Below are positions 24,840 to 34,171 of a DNA stretch of 64,000 nucleotides, one piece after another (position 1 is the first letter of the stretch; each line of letters starts with the position of its first letter). The stretch covers positions 105,177-169,176 of the forward strand of contig NZ_FUYV01000008.1 of assembly GCF_900168165.1 (NCBI RefSeq), given 5' to 3'. This stretch comes from Alkalitalea saponilacus. Lineage in GTDB: Bacteria; Bacteroidota; Bacteroidia; Bacteroidales; Marinilabiliaceae. Under the pieces are notes generated by a model. The model was not told where the DNA came from and did not search any database. It worked only from the letters and a program-made list of their open reading frames with translations. The translations under genes were made by a program, and so were the position numbers.

Positions 24840-27800
24840 TTAAATCCATTTGATTAAAGCGAAATCCTGTTTGTGTGGAAGCACCTCATTGAATGGAAAC
24901 AATCTTAATCCAAACTTATACACGCCCGGAAGATTTAGTTTATAATCCAGACTGAAGTGAACAATTGATCCTTCCTTTTTAAGGATTTTAAACGGTTCGA
25001 TGTGCACAATGGAGGGATTGTGTTCATCTTTCGAGGGGTCAGCAATAACTATTTCCAATCCTATATCAACGCCTGCAAGTCTTTTCAGATCAACAACGAC
25101 ATCTACCTTGTAGTTGTCTCCGATTCCAAGCTCTTGTTTGGCAATGTCGGGCATGTTGCATGATAATACCTGCACATACTCCCAACCTGCATAAACCCTT
25201 CTTTTCCATGCAGCCAACTCTCTTGCCTGTCGGTGATCGTTCTCGTTCATCTTTTTGATGCGTTCATACATAGGCTCATAGAAACGGGTGCCGTAATCGT
25301 TGATCATACGGCGGGTAGTAAATTCAGGAGCAATTTTGGCAATGGAGTTTTTTATGTATTTTATCCATCCTGTTGGAATTCCTTTTTCGTTTTTGTCAAA
25401 GAAAAGCGGAATAACCTCATTCTCAAAAATACTGTAGATAGTGGTTGCGTCCAACTCGTCCTGATAGTTGTTGTTATCGAAGGTTTGTTTGTCCGTCAGC
25501 GCCCATCCTGCGCCTTCCTTGTATCCTTCGTACCACCAGCCATCCAGTACGCTGAAATTCAATACCCCGTTTAATTCAGCTTTTTGTCCGCTGGTTCCGG
25601 AAGCCTCCAGAGGGCGCGTTGGAGTATTAAGCCATACATCTACACCGCTTATCAGTCTTTTTCCAAGATCCATATCGTAGTTTTCCAGGAAAATAATTTT
25701 CCCAACAAACTCAGGCCTTTTTGAAATATCAACAATGCTCTTGATGAGCCCTTGTCCTGCCCCATCTGCGGGGTGAGCTTTACCTGCAAAGATAAATTGA
25801 ACGGGTTTTTCCGGATTGTTTATAATCCTTCGGAGTCTGTCCAAATCCTTAAACAATAAATGTGCTCTTTTGTATGTGGCAAATCTGCGGGCAAACCCAA
25901 TGGTCAACGCATCTTCTCTGATGATATCAAGAACATCAACTATATGAGACGGGTCTTCATGTCGTTCTATCATGCCCGTACCCATTCTCCATCGTATATA
26001 ATCTATCAGTTTTTTCCTAAGTTCTTTTCTTACTTCCCATATATCCTCATCGGGAATCTTGTATATCTCTTCCCATTTAGACTTATCTGATACATCCTCA
26101 AGAAAATTCTCCCCAAATTTTGACTCGTAGAGTTTTCTGAATGCGGATGCTGTCCAGGTGCCGTAATGAACACCGTTGGTGACATAGTTTATGTGAAGCT
26201 CTTCAGGGAAGTAACCTTTCCATAAATGACGAAACATTTTCTTTGTCACTTCTCCGTGAAGCCAGCTTACACCATTTACTTCGTGCGAAGTTTTGGCTGC
26301 CAGTACGCTCATGGAGAACATTTCATCAGGATTATTGAATTCACGCCCCATCTCCATAAAATCTTCCCAGGATATATTTAACTTTTCAGGGATGTGGCGC
26401 ATGTATACTCTGAACATATCCTCGTCAAATTTGTCGTGACCAGCTGGAACAGGTGTGTGAGTTGTGAACAGGGACGATACTTTAACCAGTTCCATTGCCT
26501 CAGCAAAGCTGAACTTTTTCTCCACCAGATCAATCAGCCTTTCTACATTAATTAGCGCTGCATGCCCTTCGTTACAATGGTACAGATCAATCTTCTCATC
26601 TATCTCTTCCAGTAGGCGAATTCCCCCAATACCCAGGAGAATCTCCTGTTTTAGACGATTTTCCCAATCACCACCATATAGCATATGAGTAATTTCTCTG
26701 TCCTGCATATTATTGGCCGGAATGTCGGTATCCATGAGGTAGAGAGGGATTCTTCCTATTTGCGCTTTCCAAACGGCGGCTACAACTTCACGCCCCGGCA
26801 TGTCAACTTTAATATGTACTTGTTCACCGTTTGGATAGCGTACCTCTTCGATGGGAAGATTTGAGAACTCCTGTATATCATAATTGGCTACTTGTTCTCC
26901 ATTCATGGTGAGTGATTGCTTGAAATAGCCAAAGCGATATAAAAGCCCAATGGCTTTTATATTTATGCCTTTATCACTGGCCTCTTTAAGATAATCACCC
27001 GCAAGAATACCAAGCCCGCCACTGTATATCTTCAATACATCATTGAGCCCATATTCCATGCTGAAGTATGCAATGGATGCACCATCGCGCATGGGTTTAT
27101 CCATGTAAGTTCTAAACAGGTGGTATACAGCATCGAGCTTGTCTGTAAAATGCTGATCATCGGCCAACTCTGTGAGTCTTTTAAAGGATACTTTTTCCAG
27201 AAGCAGTACAGGATTCTTTCTTACATCTTCCCATAAGTCTTCATCAATCATTTCAAAAAGTTCCACAGCCTGATAGTTCCATGTCCACCACATATTTCGT
27301 GTCAGTTCATGAAGAACAGCCAGGCGGTCAGGTAATCTGGATTTAACGATCAGTTTTTTCCATGAGGGGGTGGTGATGGTATCTGGAATTGCTCTCACTT
27401 TTGGCTCATCCTGAACAACAGCAAAGGAATCCTTACGATTGTTTACTTCTTTAAGAGCAATGTCATAGGCCTGAAAATAATGTTTAATAAGATTGTTCCA
27501 CTCCAGTTTTCCGGCCAATTTAAAAGAGCTGTCCCTGATGGTTTGATGATCACGATCTGACAATTCTGAAAAAGTGGTAATAACGGATGCAATTTTTGAA
27601 ATTGCATCCTGGTTGTTGGAGTCGGTTCTCTCAATGACTTCTATTCCATTTTTTATTGATTTTGAAAAATCCTTCGCCCAAATTCCAAAGCCAGCCAATG
27701 TTGTTGTAATAGTGGGAATTCCAAAAGCAATGCTTTCCAGAGGAGTATACCCCCATGGTTCGTAGTAGGATGGAAAAACAGTGAGATCCATTCCAATGAG

Positions 27801-29075
27801 AAGATCATAGTATGGAATATTGAAAATTCCATCATCACCATTGAGATAACTAGGTACGAATATTAACTTAACTTTTTCCTCTTTGTTGTTACTAAGATGT
27901 ATTTCCTGAATTTTATTAATGATTGGGTCATAACCCAGATCATTGAGCCCGTGAGTCAGAAATGGGTTGGGGAGAGCTGAGTTGTATTTGTCTCCGGATA
28001 GCCTATCGATGAGGTCTTTGCGAGGGCCATAGGTGTTTGCCGGAATCAAAACAAAGAAAATGATCTCCTGTTTTTGCTGTGGATTGTCATTAATTAGTTT
28101 TAAACCATCCAGCATGATGTCGGCTCCTTTATTTCTGAATTCATATCTGCCGCTGCTGGCAACCAGAAGCGCGGATTCATTCACCTGATATCCAAGGACT
28201 GCTGAAGCCACTGTTCGGAGTTTTTCTCTTGCCGACTCTCTTTTTTCTGTGTATTGATCTCCCTGAGGAACAAAATTATTCTCAAAACCATTTGGAGTTA
28301 CTACATCCACACCTCTTTTGAGAAAATGAGCACATTCATTGGCAGTAATATCCGACACAGTTGTAAAACAATCGACATGGGTTGCGGCATTTTTCTCCAA
28401 TGAGTGTTTTGCCATAACACCAAGTTCACGAGCCTTTACATCCGGTTCGTACTGATCCATATTGTCGTAAAGCGGGAATCCATTACTGGCCAGAGACCGT
28501 CCAAGGGTGGTGCTGTGTGTGGTAAAAATAGTCCCTATCTGGGGCATTTTATCCTTGAGGTATAGGGCACCACTTCCTGTCATCCACTCATTGTAATGAG
28601 CAACAACCTTATCTGCAACCGTTAAATGGAATTTATAGAAACTCTCAATGACCAGTCCTGACGCATAACCGAAGAGAGCAGGTTCTATGTAATCCCACTG
28701 ACCGGAAATGCTATCTACTTTGTAGGTTTCCCAAAGATATGATAGTATCTCATTTTTTTTGGAAACAAACTGAGTAAAGTCAACCAGAATTACCAGTGGT
28801 TTACCCGGTACGTTCCATCTTCCAACTTTAACTCTGAGCCCTTCATACTGAAGAACATTTTGCCAATCGGCAAACATTTTTTCTTCGGGAATGAATTCGG
28901 GATTTTTATGAGGTGATCGCCACACATCCGGCCCTATAAAAATCAGTTTGTCGTGAAACTGCTGAACCAACGTACTTGCTTTTGAAGCAAGTACTGTATG
29001 GATTCCTCCCATCTTATTGCATACTTCCCAACTCGTTTCGAACAAGTAGTCCGGTTTTAAATAGCTGTCAACCAT
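24840..29075 (-). CDS. Glycogen synthase / alpha-glucan phosphorylase fusion
   Basis: 1411 aa. Residues about 1-560 form a GT3-like glycogen synthase of eukaryotic type (ETSWEVCNKMGGIHTVLASKA at the start, FPSYYEPWGYTPLESIAFG as the C-terminal nucleotide-sugar motif). Residues about 585-1400 form a GT35 alpha-glucan phosphorylase of the short type: RNMWWTWNYQA, YFSMEYGLND, and EASGTSGQKAELNG with the pyridoxal-phosphate Lys1165. One chain thus holds the enzyme that extends glycogen from UDP- or ADP-glucose and the one that breaks it down to glucose-1-phosphate. Such fusions occur in Bacteroidota. It is the last gene of a four-gene minus-strand operon. Confidence 0.9.
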   Translation of the reverse strand: MVDSYLKPDYLFETSWEVCNKMGGIHTVLASKASTLVQQFHDKLIFIGPDVWRSPHKNPEFIPEEKMFADWQNVLQYEGLRVKVGRWNVPGKPLVILVDFTQFVSKKNEILSYLWETYKVDSISGQWDYIEPALFGYASGLVIESFYKFHLTVADKVVAHYNEWMTGSGALYLKDKMPQIGTIFTTHSTTLGRSLASNGFPLYDNMDQYEPDVKARELGVMAKHSLEKNAATHVDCFTTVSDITANECAHFLKRGVDVVTPNGFENNFVPQGDQYTEKRESAREKLRTVASAVLGYQVNESALLVASSGRYEFRNKGADIMLDGLKLINDNPQQKQEIIFFVLIPANTYGPRKDLIDRLSGDKYNSALPNPFLTHGLNDLGYDPIINKIQEIHLSNNKEEKVKLIFVPSYLNGDDGIFNIPYYDLLIGMDLTVFPSYYEPWGYTPLESIAFGIPTITTTLAGFGIWAKDFSKSIKNGIEVIERTDSNNQDAISKIASVITTFSELSDRDHQTIRDSSFKLAGKLEWNNLIKHYFQAYDIALKEVNNRKDSFAVVQDEPKVRAIPDTITTPSWKKLIVKSRLPDRLAVLHELTRNMWWTWNYQAVELFEMIDEDLWEDVRKNPVLLLEKVSFKRLTELADDQHFTDKLDAVYHLFRTYMDKPMRDGASIAYFSMEYGLNDVLKIYSGGLGILAGDYLKEASDKGINIKAIGLLYRFGYFKQSLTMNGEQVANYDIQEFSNLPIEEVRYPNGEQVHIKVDMPGREVVAAVWKAQIGRIPLYLMDTDIPANNMQDREITHMLYGGDWENRLKQEILLGIGGIRLLEEIDEKIDLYHCNEGHAALINVERLIDLVEKKFSFAEAMELVKVSSLFTTHTPVPAGHDKFDEDMFRVYMRHIPEKLNISWEDFMEMGREFNNPDEMFSMSVLAAKTSHEVNGVSWLHGEVTKKMFRHLWKGYFPEELHINYVTNGVHYGTWTASAFRKLYESKFGENFLEDVSDKSKWEEIYKIPDEDIWEVRKELRKKLIDYIRWRMGTGMIERHEDPSHIVDVLDIIREDALTIGFARRFATYKRAHLLFKDLDRLRRIINNPEKPVQFIFAGKAHPADGAGQGLIKSIVDISKRPEFVGKIIFLENYDMDLGKRLISGVDVWLNTPTRPLEASGTSGQKAELNGVLNFSVLDGWWYEGYKEGAGWALTDKQTFDNNNYQDELDATTIYSIFENEVIPLFFDKNEKGIPTGWIKYIKNSIAKIAPEFTTRRMINDYGTRFYEPMYERIKKMNENDHRQARELAAWKRRVYAGWEYVQVLSCNMPDIAKQELGIGDNYKVDVVVDLKRLAGVDIGLEIVIADPSKDEHNPSIVHIEPFKILKKEGSIVHFSLDYKLNLPGVYKFGLRLFPFNEVLPHKQDFALIKWI

Positions 29076-29100
29076 GGTTGTAAGAATTATTATTTGTTAA

Positions 29101-30438
29101 TCAGGTTTTGGATTTTACTGTCAGCGTTTTTTTTGCTGATGTTCTTCTTTTCCTGAGTTTTTTTATTTCATCCTCAAGTTTCTTTATTGTTTCATCCTTT
29201 TTGTAAAGGATGTCAGTAAGATTGGATATTTCCTGATCCATGTTGGATTCCGGAACAGACGCATTCAGCCGAATGGAGAAATCGCTTAATACATTCATAT
29301 AGTTTATGAATGCTTCGTAGGGAGTTTCGTAAGGATTAAAATATGCATGAACATCTCCATCGGAGAAAAACTTGGTACACATATAGTAAAAATGGTCGCT
29401 GCATTGCAAATAGTTCCAGTCCTTAAGGATTTTTGGATCAGTACATTGTTGAATTTTGGGTAGAAGTGCATAGAGTTTCTTAAATGCTTCCTGTTGCATT
29501 TCGTTACCCAGCCAGGCCGTTAAATCCCTCTCTTCGTCAGCCCATGAAATGGGGTGAGGAACACTAACAGGAGCCACCACCTGATGTGATTCAATTATTT
29601 CAGAAGGTGTTGCGAAACCGATGCCTTTATGTTTAAAAGCCTCAGAGGGTAAATTTTCAAGAAACTGGAATATGCCGGTGGATCTATGTTGATGTTCCCC
29701 AAATGTTTCATAATCCATAAACAGGTTAATAATCTCTTCACGAGGCTCCATGTCTTTTATCCAACTTATGTACTTTGAGGCTGTCAGTGGCCATTCGCAC
29801 CAGTTGCGATTCCCAAATCTGAAGGCAATATCATCACTGAGCTTAAAATTCTTAAGAAGAATTTTAAGACGCGGATTTGCTGCGTTGCAGTAAAGAAAAT
29901 TGGGACTTTTCCATCCGAGGATGTGTTTTGCTCCTTCGGTTAGCATGGCTTTATATCCCATCTTTGAAACCATTTCGCCAATGTGGTCAGAGTATATTAA
30001 TTCTGTATTTCGAAATATCGCAGGTTTACTGCCGAATAGTTCCACCATAAGATTTGCATGTGCATCTACCTGCGATTTAAAAGCTTCTTCATCCGTGAGG
30101 GAGACCAAAGAGTGAGAATAGGTTTCGTTGAGAAACTCTACCATGCCCGTTTCGGATAGCTTTTTGAAACTGTCAATAACTTCAGGTGCATATAGTTTAA
30201 ATTGTTCAATAGCCAGCCCTGAGATTGAGAATGTTACTTTGAATTTCCCTTTATGCTTTTTTAGCATTTTTAAGAGCAGATCATTGGTCGGAATGTAGCA
30301 ATCATTTGCTACTTTATTCATGATGCTTTCATTGGAGTAGTCATCAAAATAGTAATGGTCGTTACCTATATCAAAAAAGCGGTATCTACGAAACCTGAAA
30401 GGTTGGTGAACCTGGAAGTATAAACAGATGGTTTTCAT
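29101..30438 (-). CDS. GH57 family glycoside hydrolase (alpha-amylase/4-alpha-glucanotransferase type)
   Basis: 445 aa, probably cytoplasmic since no signal peptide is visible. GH57 motifs are in order: HQP at 11-13, NETYSHS at 104-110, the nucleophile region FRNTELIYS with Glu146, and MDYETFGEHQ with acid Asp242. A charged coiled-coil tail (about 400-445) ends in a Lys-rich segment, an uncommon addition. The family includes alpha-amylases, glucanotransferases and branching enzymes; specificity cannot be fixed. It lies 25 nt before the synthase/phosphorylase gene in the glycogen operon, so glycogen or maltodextrin is the likely substrate. Confidence 0.88.
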   Translation of the reverse strand: MKTICLYFQVHQPFRFRRYRFFDIGNDHYYFDDYSNESIMNKVANDCYIPTNDLLLKMLKKHKGKFKVTFSISGLAIEQFKLYAPEVIDSFKKLSETGMVEFLNETYSHSLVSLTDEEAFKSQVDAHANLMVELFGSKPAIFRNTELIYSDHIGEMVSKMGYKAMLTEGAKHILGWKSPNFLYCNAANPRLKILLKNFKLSDDIAFRFGNRNWCEWPLTASKYISWIKDMEPREEIINLFMDYETFGEHQHRSTGIFQFLENLPSEAFKHKGIGFATPSEIIESHQVVAPVSVPHPISWADEERDLTAWLGNEMQQEAFKKLYALLPKIQQCTDPKILKDWNYLQCSDHFYYMCTKFFSDGDVHAYFNPYETPYEAFINYMNVLSDFSIRLNASVPESNMDQEISNLTDILYKKDETIKKLEDEIKKLRKRRTSAKKTLTVKSKT

Positions 30439-30472
30439 AGTGCAAAAGTTTTTATGGTGTGAGGTTGTGTTT

Positions 30473-31768
30473 TTATTTAGGAATGTTCAATGTTTTATCG
30501 TAAACACGTTTTACATGAAGTGCAGAGTTTTCCCATTTTAAGGAGTCTACCTCTTTTTTTCCATGTTTTACAAACATTTTAGCCATCCCGGGGTAGTTGA
30601 GCACCCCGTAAATGGCATCAGCCATGGCATCAACATCCCAAAAATTGGTTTTTATGGCATAGGTCAATATCTCTGCTACCCCTGACTGATGCGAGATTAA
30701 AACCGGAACGTTGCTTTGCATAGCTTCTAGCGGGCTGATTCCAAATGGTTCAGAGACAGAAGGCATCACATAGAGGTCGCTCATTTTTAACATTTCAAAA
30801 ACATCATCACCCCGCAGAAATCCTGTAAAATGAAACCTGTCGGTAATTTTAAGCTGGGCGGCGCGTCGGATCATTTTTTCCATCATATCACCACTTCCAG
30901 CCATCACAAATCTAACATTGTCCATTTTTTGAAGCACCCTGTGGGCTGCTTCAATAAAATATTCGGGGCCCTTTTGCATGGTGATCCTTCCAAGAAAAGT
31001 TACAATTTTTTCGTTTACCCCTTTCTTAAAAAACTGGCTTTTGACATTTTCATAGGGCTCAACGGCGTTATAAACTGTTTCAACTTTATCTGGTGAGATT
31101 CCATATTTCTCTATCACAATTTTTCGGGTCAGGTTGCTCACAGTAATGATTCTGTCCGCAGCATTCATTCCCCGCTTTTCAATTTCGTATACCGCCGGGT
31201 TCACGCTGCCTCCGCTTCTGTCGAAATCGGTGGCATGAACATGAATAACAAGAGGCTTGCCGGTGGCCTCTTTTGCGGCGATGCCTGCAGGATAAGCCAA
31301 CCAATCATGTGCATGAATCAGGTCAAACGCATAATCTTGTGCGATAACATTGGCAACCAGAGCGTAGTCTCTTATTTCTTGTAATAAATTTGCGCCATAT
31401 TTACCAGTGAATTCAACCTTGCCGTGCTGATTCGTACTTAGGAGTTTTAATTGACTAATCTTTTCGGAACGGGTGTGTTTCCAAAACTCTTCAGGATTCA
31501 TGTAGGGAACAAGTTTTGAACCCACTTCGATATAATCCAATGCACTGCTGAATTGTTTGATTTTAAGCTGTCGTTTTGTGATTGGTATCTGATTGGCTCC
31601 AACCAGTTTTACGCCGGTTTGATCTTCATCGCCATAAGCTTTGGGAACCACAAACAATACCTGAAGACCCGGGATTTGTGACAACCCTCGGGTTAATCCA
31701 TAGCAGGCAGTTCCCAAACCGCCCGATATATAGGGAGGGAATTCCCACCCGAACATGAGTACCCTCAT
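30473..31768 (-). CDS. GT4/GT5-like glycosyltransferase
   Basis: 431 aa. The N-terminus MRVLMFGWEFPPYISGGLGTA resembles the start of starch/glycogen synthases and related GT4 enzymes. DLIHAHDWLAYPAGIAA and HVHATDFDRSGG follow. The C-terminal donor-binding half has FLGRITMQKGPEYFIEAA and SVSEPFGISPLEAMQSNVPV with the E-x7-E motif. It probably uses an NDP-glucose. Set between a debranching enzyme and a GH57 gene, it likely builds or primes alpha-glucan, though a different polysaccharide is possible. It starts 3 nt after the debranching enzyme's stop. Confidence 0.88.
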   Translation of the reverse strand: MRVLMFGWEFPPYISGGLGTACYGLTRGLSQIPGLQVLFVVPKAYGDEDQTGVKLVGANQIPITKRQLKIKQFSSALDYIEVGSKLVPYMNPEEFWKHTRSEKISQLKLLSTNQHGKVEFTGKYGANLLQEIRDYALVANVIAQDYAFDLIHAHDWLAYPAGIAAKEATGKPLVIHVHATDFDRSGGSVNPAVYEIEKRGMNAADRIITVSNLTRKIVIEKYGISPDKVETVYNAVEPYENVKSQFFKKGVNEKIVTFLGRITMQKGPEYFIEAAHRVLQKMDNVRFVMAGSGDMMEKMIRRAAQLKITDRFHFTGFLRGDDVFEMLKMSDLYVMPSVSEPFGISPLEAMQSNVPVLISHQSGVAEILTYAIKTNFWDVDAMADAIYGVLNYPGMAKMFVKHGKKEVDSLKWENSALHVKRVYDKTLNIPK

Positions 31769-31771
31769 AAA

Positions 31772-33712
31772 TCAACTGTTTTTTTCAATGAGTTTAATAA
31801 TTCTTATTACTGCAGCCACATTCCAGGCCATACTTATGGCTCCGCGCCCATGATGTGGAGGATTCCCGTTAAAGTATTCTGATATGGTGCTGATACAGTG
31901 AGCCGTCATCTCTTCTTCAAAATTTTCAACCATATTTTTTATGAATGAAATTCCTCCTTTTTTGTGAACTTTTATGTAAGCTTCAGCAAAAAAAGCAGCC
32001 AGCCATGGATATACTGCCCCCTGATGTATGGCCAGATTTCTCTGTTCAGTTGTTCCTTCAATAACTCCTTTGTAATATGGAGATGAAGGCGACAATGTCC
32101 TGAGGCCTTTTGGGGTCAGTAATTCTTTTTTTGCAATGTCCACAACCAGCTTTTGCTGTTCAATGGTTAGCGGCGAAAAATCCAGCGCTGCGGCAATTAT
32201 TTGGTTTGGGCGAATGGCGTTGTCGTTATAATCTCCATGTACATAGTCGTACAGATACTGTTCGTCATTGTTCCAGAATGTATCAATGAATGATCTTTTT
32301 ACGGTTTCAGCCAGTTTTTCGGCGTCTCGTGAGTTTTTGCCTTTGTTTCTTTTTTTGCAGTTTGCAGCATAATAGCAAAGTGCGTTATACCAAAGAGCAT
32401 TTACTTCAACAGTATATCCCGGTCGCCAGGTCACAGATTCACCGTTGATGGTGGCATCCATCCATGTCAGGGGTAGGTTTTCTTGCTGAGCAAATAGTAG
32501 TCCATTTTCATGGATTTGCACTGATCCTTCTTTAAGGTGGGTGTAATATTTAATTATTTCGGTCATTACTTCTCCATAAATTCCGCAGATGTCAGATTCA
32601 GGAAACATTTTTTCTATTTCCTGAATTGTGAAGAATAACCAAAGCGGTATATCCACACCTTTGTTTATTTCCGCAGATATTTGACCTTCTAATTTCAGGT
32701 GGGTTGTTCTGATATCTTTGATGGCCTGGTTCAAAATTTCCAGATAAATTTCTTTTTCTTCCTGGTAGGCCATTAGTCCGGGTAAGGCAATCAGAGTGTC
32801 TCTTAATCGTTCCTTATACCAATGGTATCCTGAAATCAGATGTGCGGAATTTTCCTTCTTTAGGATAAATTGTTGCGCGGAATTGAGCAGGTTATTAAGT
32901 AGTGTGTCCCGTGGTGTTCTTTTCTTTAGCTCTTTGGTGAATCTTGCTTTTAGGCCTCCTGTTTTAATTTCTGAGGTAGATGCTGAAAAGACGATGGATT
33001 CGCCTTTCGAGATGTCCATCTCGAAATATCCTGGTACAAACAGATCTTCTTTAAATTCGTAACCTCTCTGCTGTTCTTTTATATATTCAATGCCCCTGAA
33101 CCAGTCGGGTGCAGCAATAAATTCGTTCGACTTGTTAAACTGCATATGAAGATATGGAAAGCCCTCGTACATACTGATCTTTATGCCCTGGTCGCATGTT
33201 TCGTATCGGGTGTTTGCCTCCATGTTTTGATGGGTCAGTTCATGTACATTTCTGAAGGCTAAAAATGGCTTAAATCTGATTAAAGTGGGAGAATGAGCTT
33301 CAACAAGAGTCACTTTCAGGAGAAGCTGCTCTTCATTGTCTGACAATATAATTTCGGTTGACAACAACATGCCGCCAACCCGGTAAGTCCTCTTAGGCGT
33401 TAGATCCAGCTCAAAATCTGTAAGGTATTTATGGCCTTTGGGGTCATAGTGGTTTCCCTGGTATTTATGAATGCCCAGATTAAAGACCTGTTCGTGCTGC
33501 ACCAAAGATATATCCAGGGCAGATAGCAGCACAAAACGTTCATAATTAAACCTGGCAATAGGGCATACCAGCATGCCATGGTATTTTCTTGTGTTACATC
33601 CAATGATGGTTGTACTGGAGTATGATCCGGCTCTGTTGGTCCGAATAACTTCCCGGTCAAGAGAGTATTCCAGATTTACCAATTTGGATTTGTCAAGGTT
33701 TAAGTAAGCCAT
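31772..33712 (-). CDS. Glycogen debranching enzyme (amylo-alpha-1,6-glucosidase, GH133)
   Basis: 646 aa. The N-terminal GDE-N domain (about 15-230) has NRAGSYSSTTIIGCNTRKYHGMLV, and the C-terminal (alpha/alpha)6 barrel has RDTLIALPGL (near 319), LTWMDA (near 422) and GTTEQRNLAIHQGAVYPWL. It removes alpha-1,6 branch glucose from glycogen. The WGRD of many homologues reads RLRD here, while the RDT core remains. First gene of the minus-strand glycogen operon, which runs debranching enzyme, GT4, GH57, synthase/phosphorylase with gaps of 3-34 nt. Confidence 0.92.
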   Translation of the reverse strand: MAYLNLDKSKLVNLEYSLDREVIRTNRAGSYSSTTIIGCNTRKYHGMLVCPIARFNYERFVLLSALDISLVQHEQVFNLGIHKYQGNHYDPKGHKYLTDFELDLTPKRTYRVGGMLLSTEIILSDNEEQLLLKVTLVEAHSPTLIRFKPFLAFRNVHELTHQNMEANTRYETCDQGIKISMYEGFPYLHMQFNKSNEFIAAPDWFRGIEYIKEQQRGYEFKEDLFVPGYFEMDISKGESIVFSASTSEIKTGGLKARFTKELKKRTPRDTLLNNLLNSAQQFILKKENSAHLISGYHWYKERLRDTLIALPGLMAYQEEKEIYLEILNQAIKDIRTTHLKLEGQISAEINKGVDIPLWLFFTIQEIEKMFPESDICGIYGEVMTEIIKYYTHLKEGSVQIHENGLLFAQQENLPLTWMDATINGESVTWRPGYTVEVNALWYNALCYYAANCKKRNKGKNSRDAEKLAETVKRSFIDTFWNNDEQYLYDYVHGDYNDNAIRPNQIIAAALDFSPLTIEQQKLVVDIAKKELLTPKGLRTLSPSSPYYKGVIEGTTEQRNLAIHQGAVYPWLAAFFAEAYIKVHKKGGISFIKNMVENFEEEMTAHCISTISEYFNGNPPHHGRGAISMAWNVAAVIRIIKLIEKNS

Positions 33713-34171
33713 ATTTTGGTTATTTAGTTGGTTCTTTCCAGAATGAGGTTAGAAAATTATGTATTAACTATCATTTTCCAGTATCTCTGTCGGATGCCCA
33801 TAAAAAAGGCAAAAACTGATGTTTTTGGTTAAGTTTTGCTCTCGGTTATTTAAGTGATGTTTGCTAATATTTTTGATAATTCATTCTAAAATAAATCATA
33901 AATACAATTTAATACATCAGGAATATCCTGTGCTCTATAAGTTCAAACATTCCTGAGAGAAATAATCTGATGGAAATGTTCGTGATGAGGTTTAACTCCG
34001 GATTTTTTTTGAGGAGAAAACAACTCTTTATTTCTTGTAGTAAATTACTGATAAAATAGGGCAATTTCAAATGTTTAACAATAATTTAATTTACCACTGT
34101 AGATAACAAAAAAGTGTTAACAATAATCTTTTAGGAATCTGTGTGTTATGAATGGTTCTGTTCTGGGTTTT
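33713..34171. other. Upstream region of the glycogen operon, no gene
   Basis: 459 AT-rich nt between the debranching enzyme and the GSCFA gene, both on the minus strand. No credible reading frame. It should hold the glycogen operon promoter, but I found no convincing -33/-7 pair. A perfect 8-bp inverted repeat (TCAGGAAT at 33917-33924 and its complement at 33949-33956, 24 nt apart) is the only marked structure; it could be an operator or hairpin. Confidence 0.35.
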
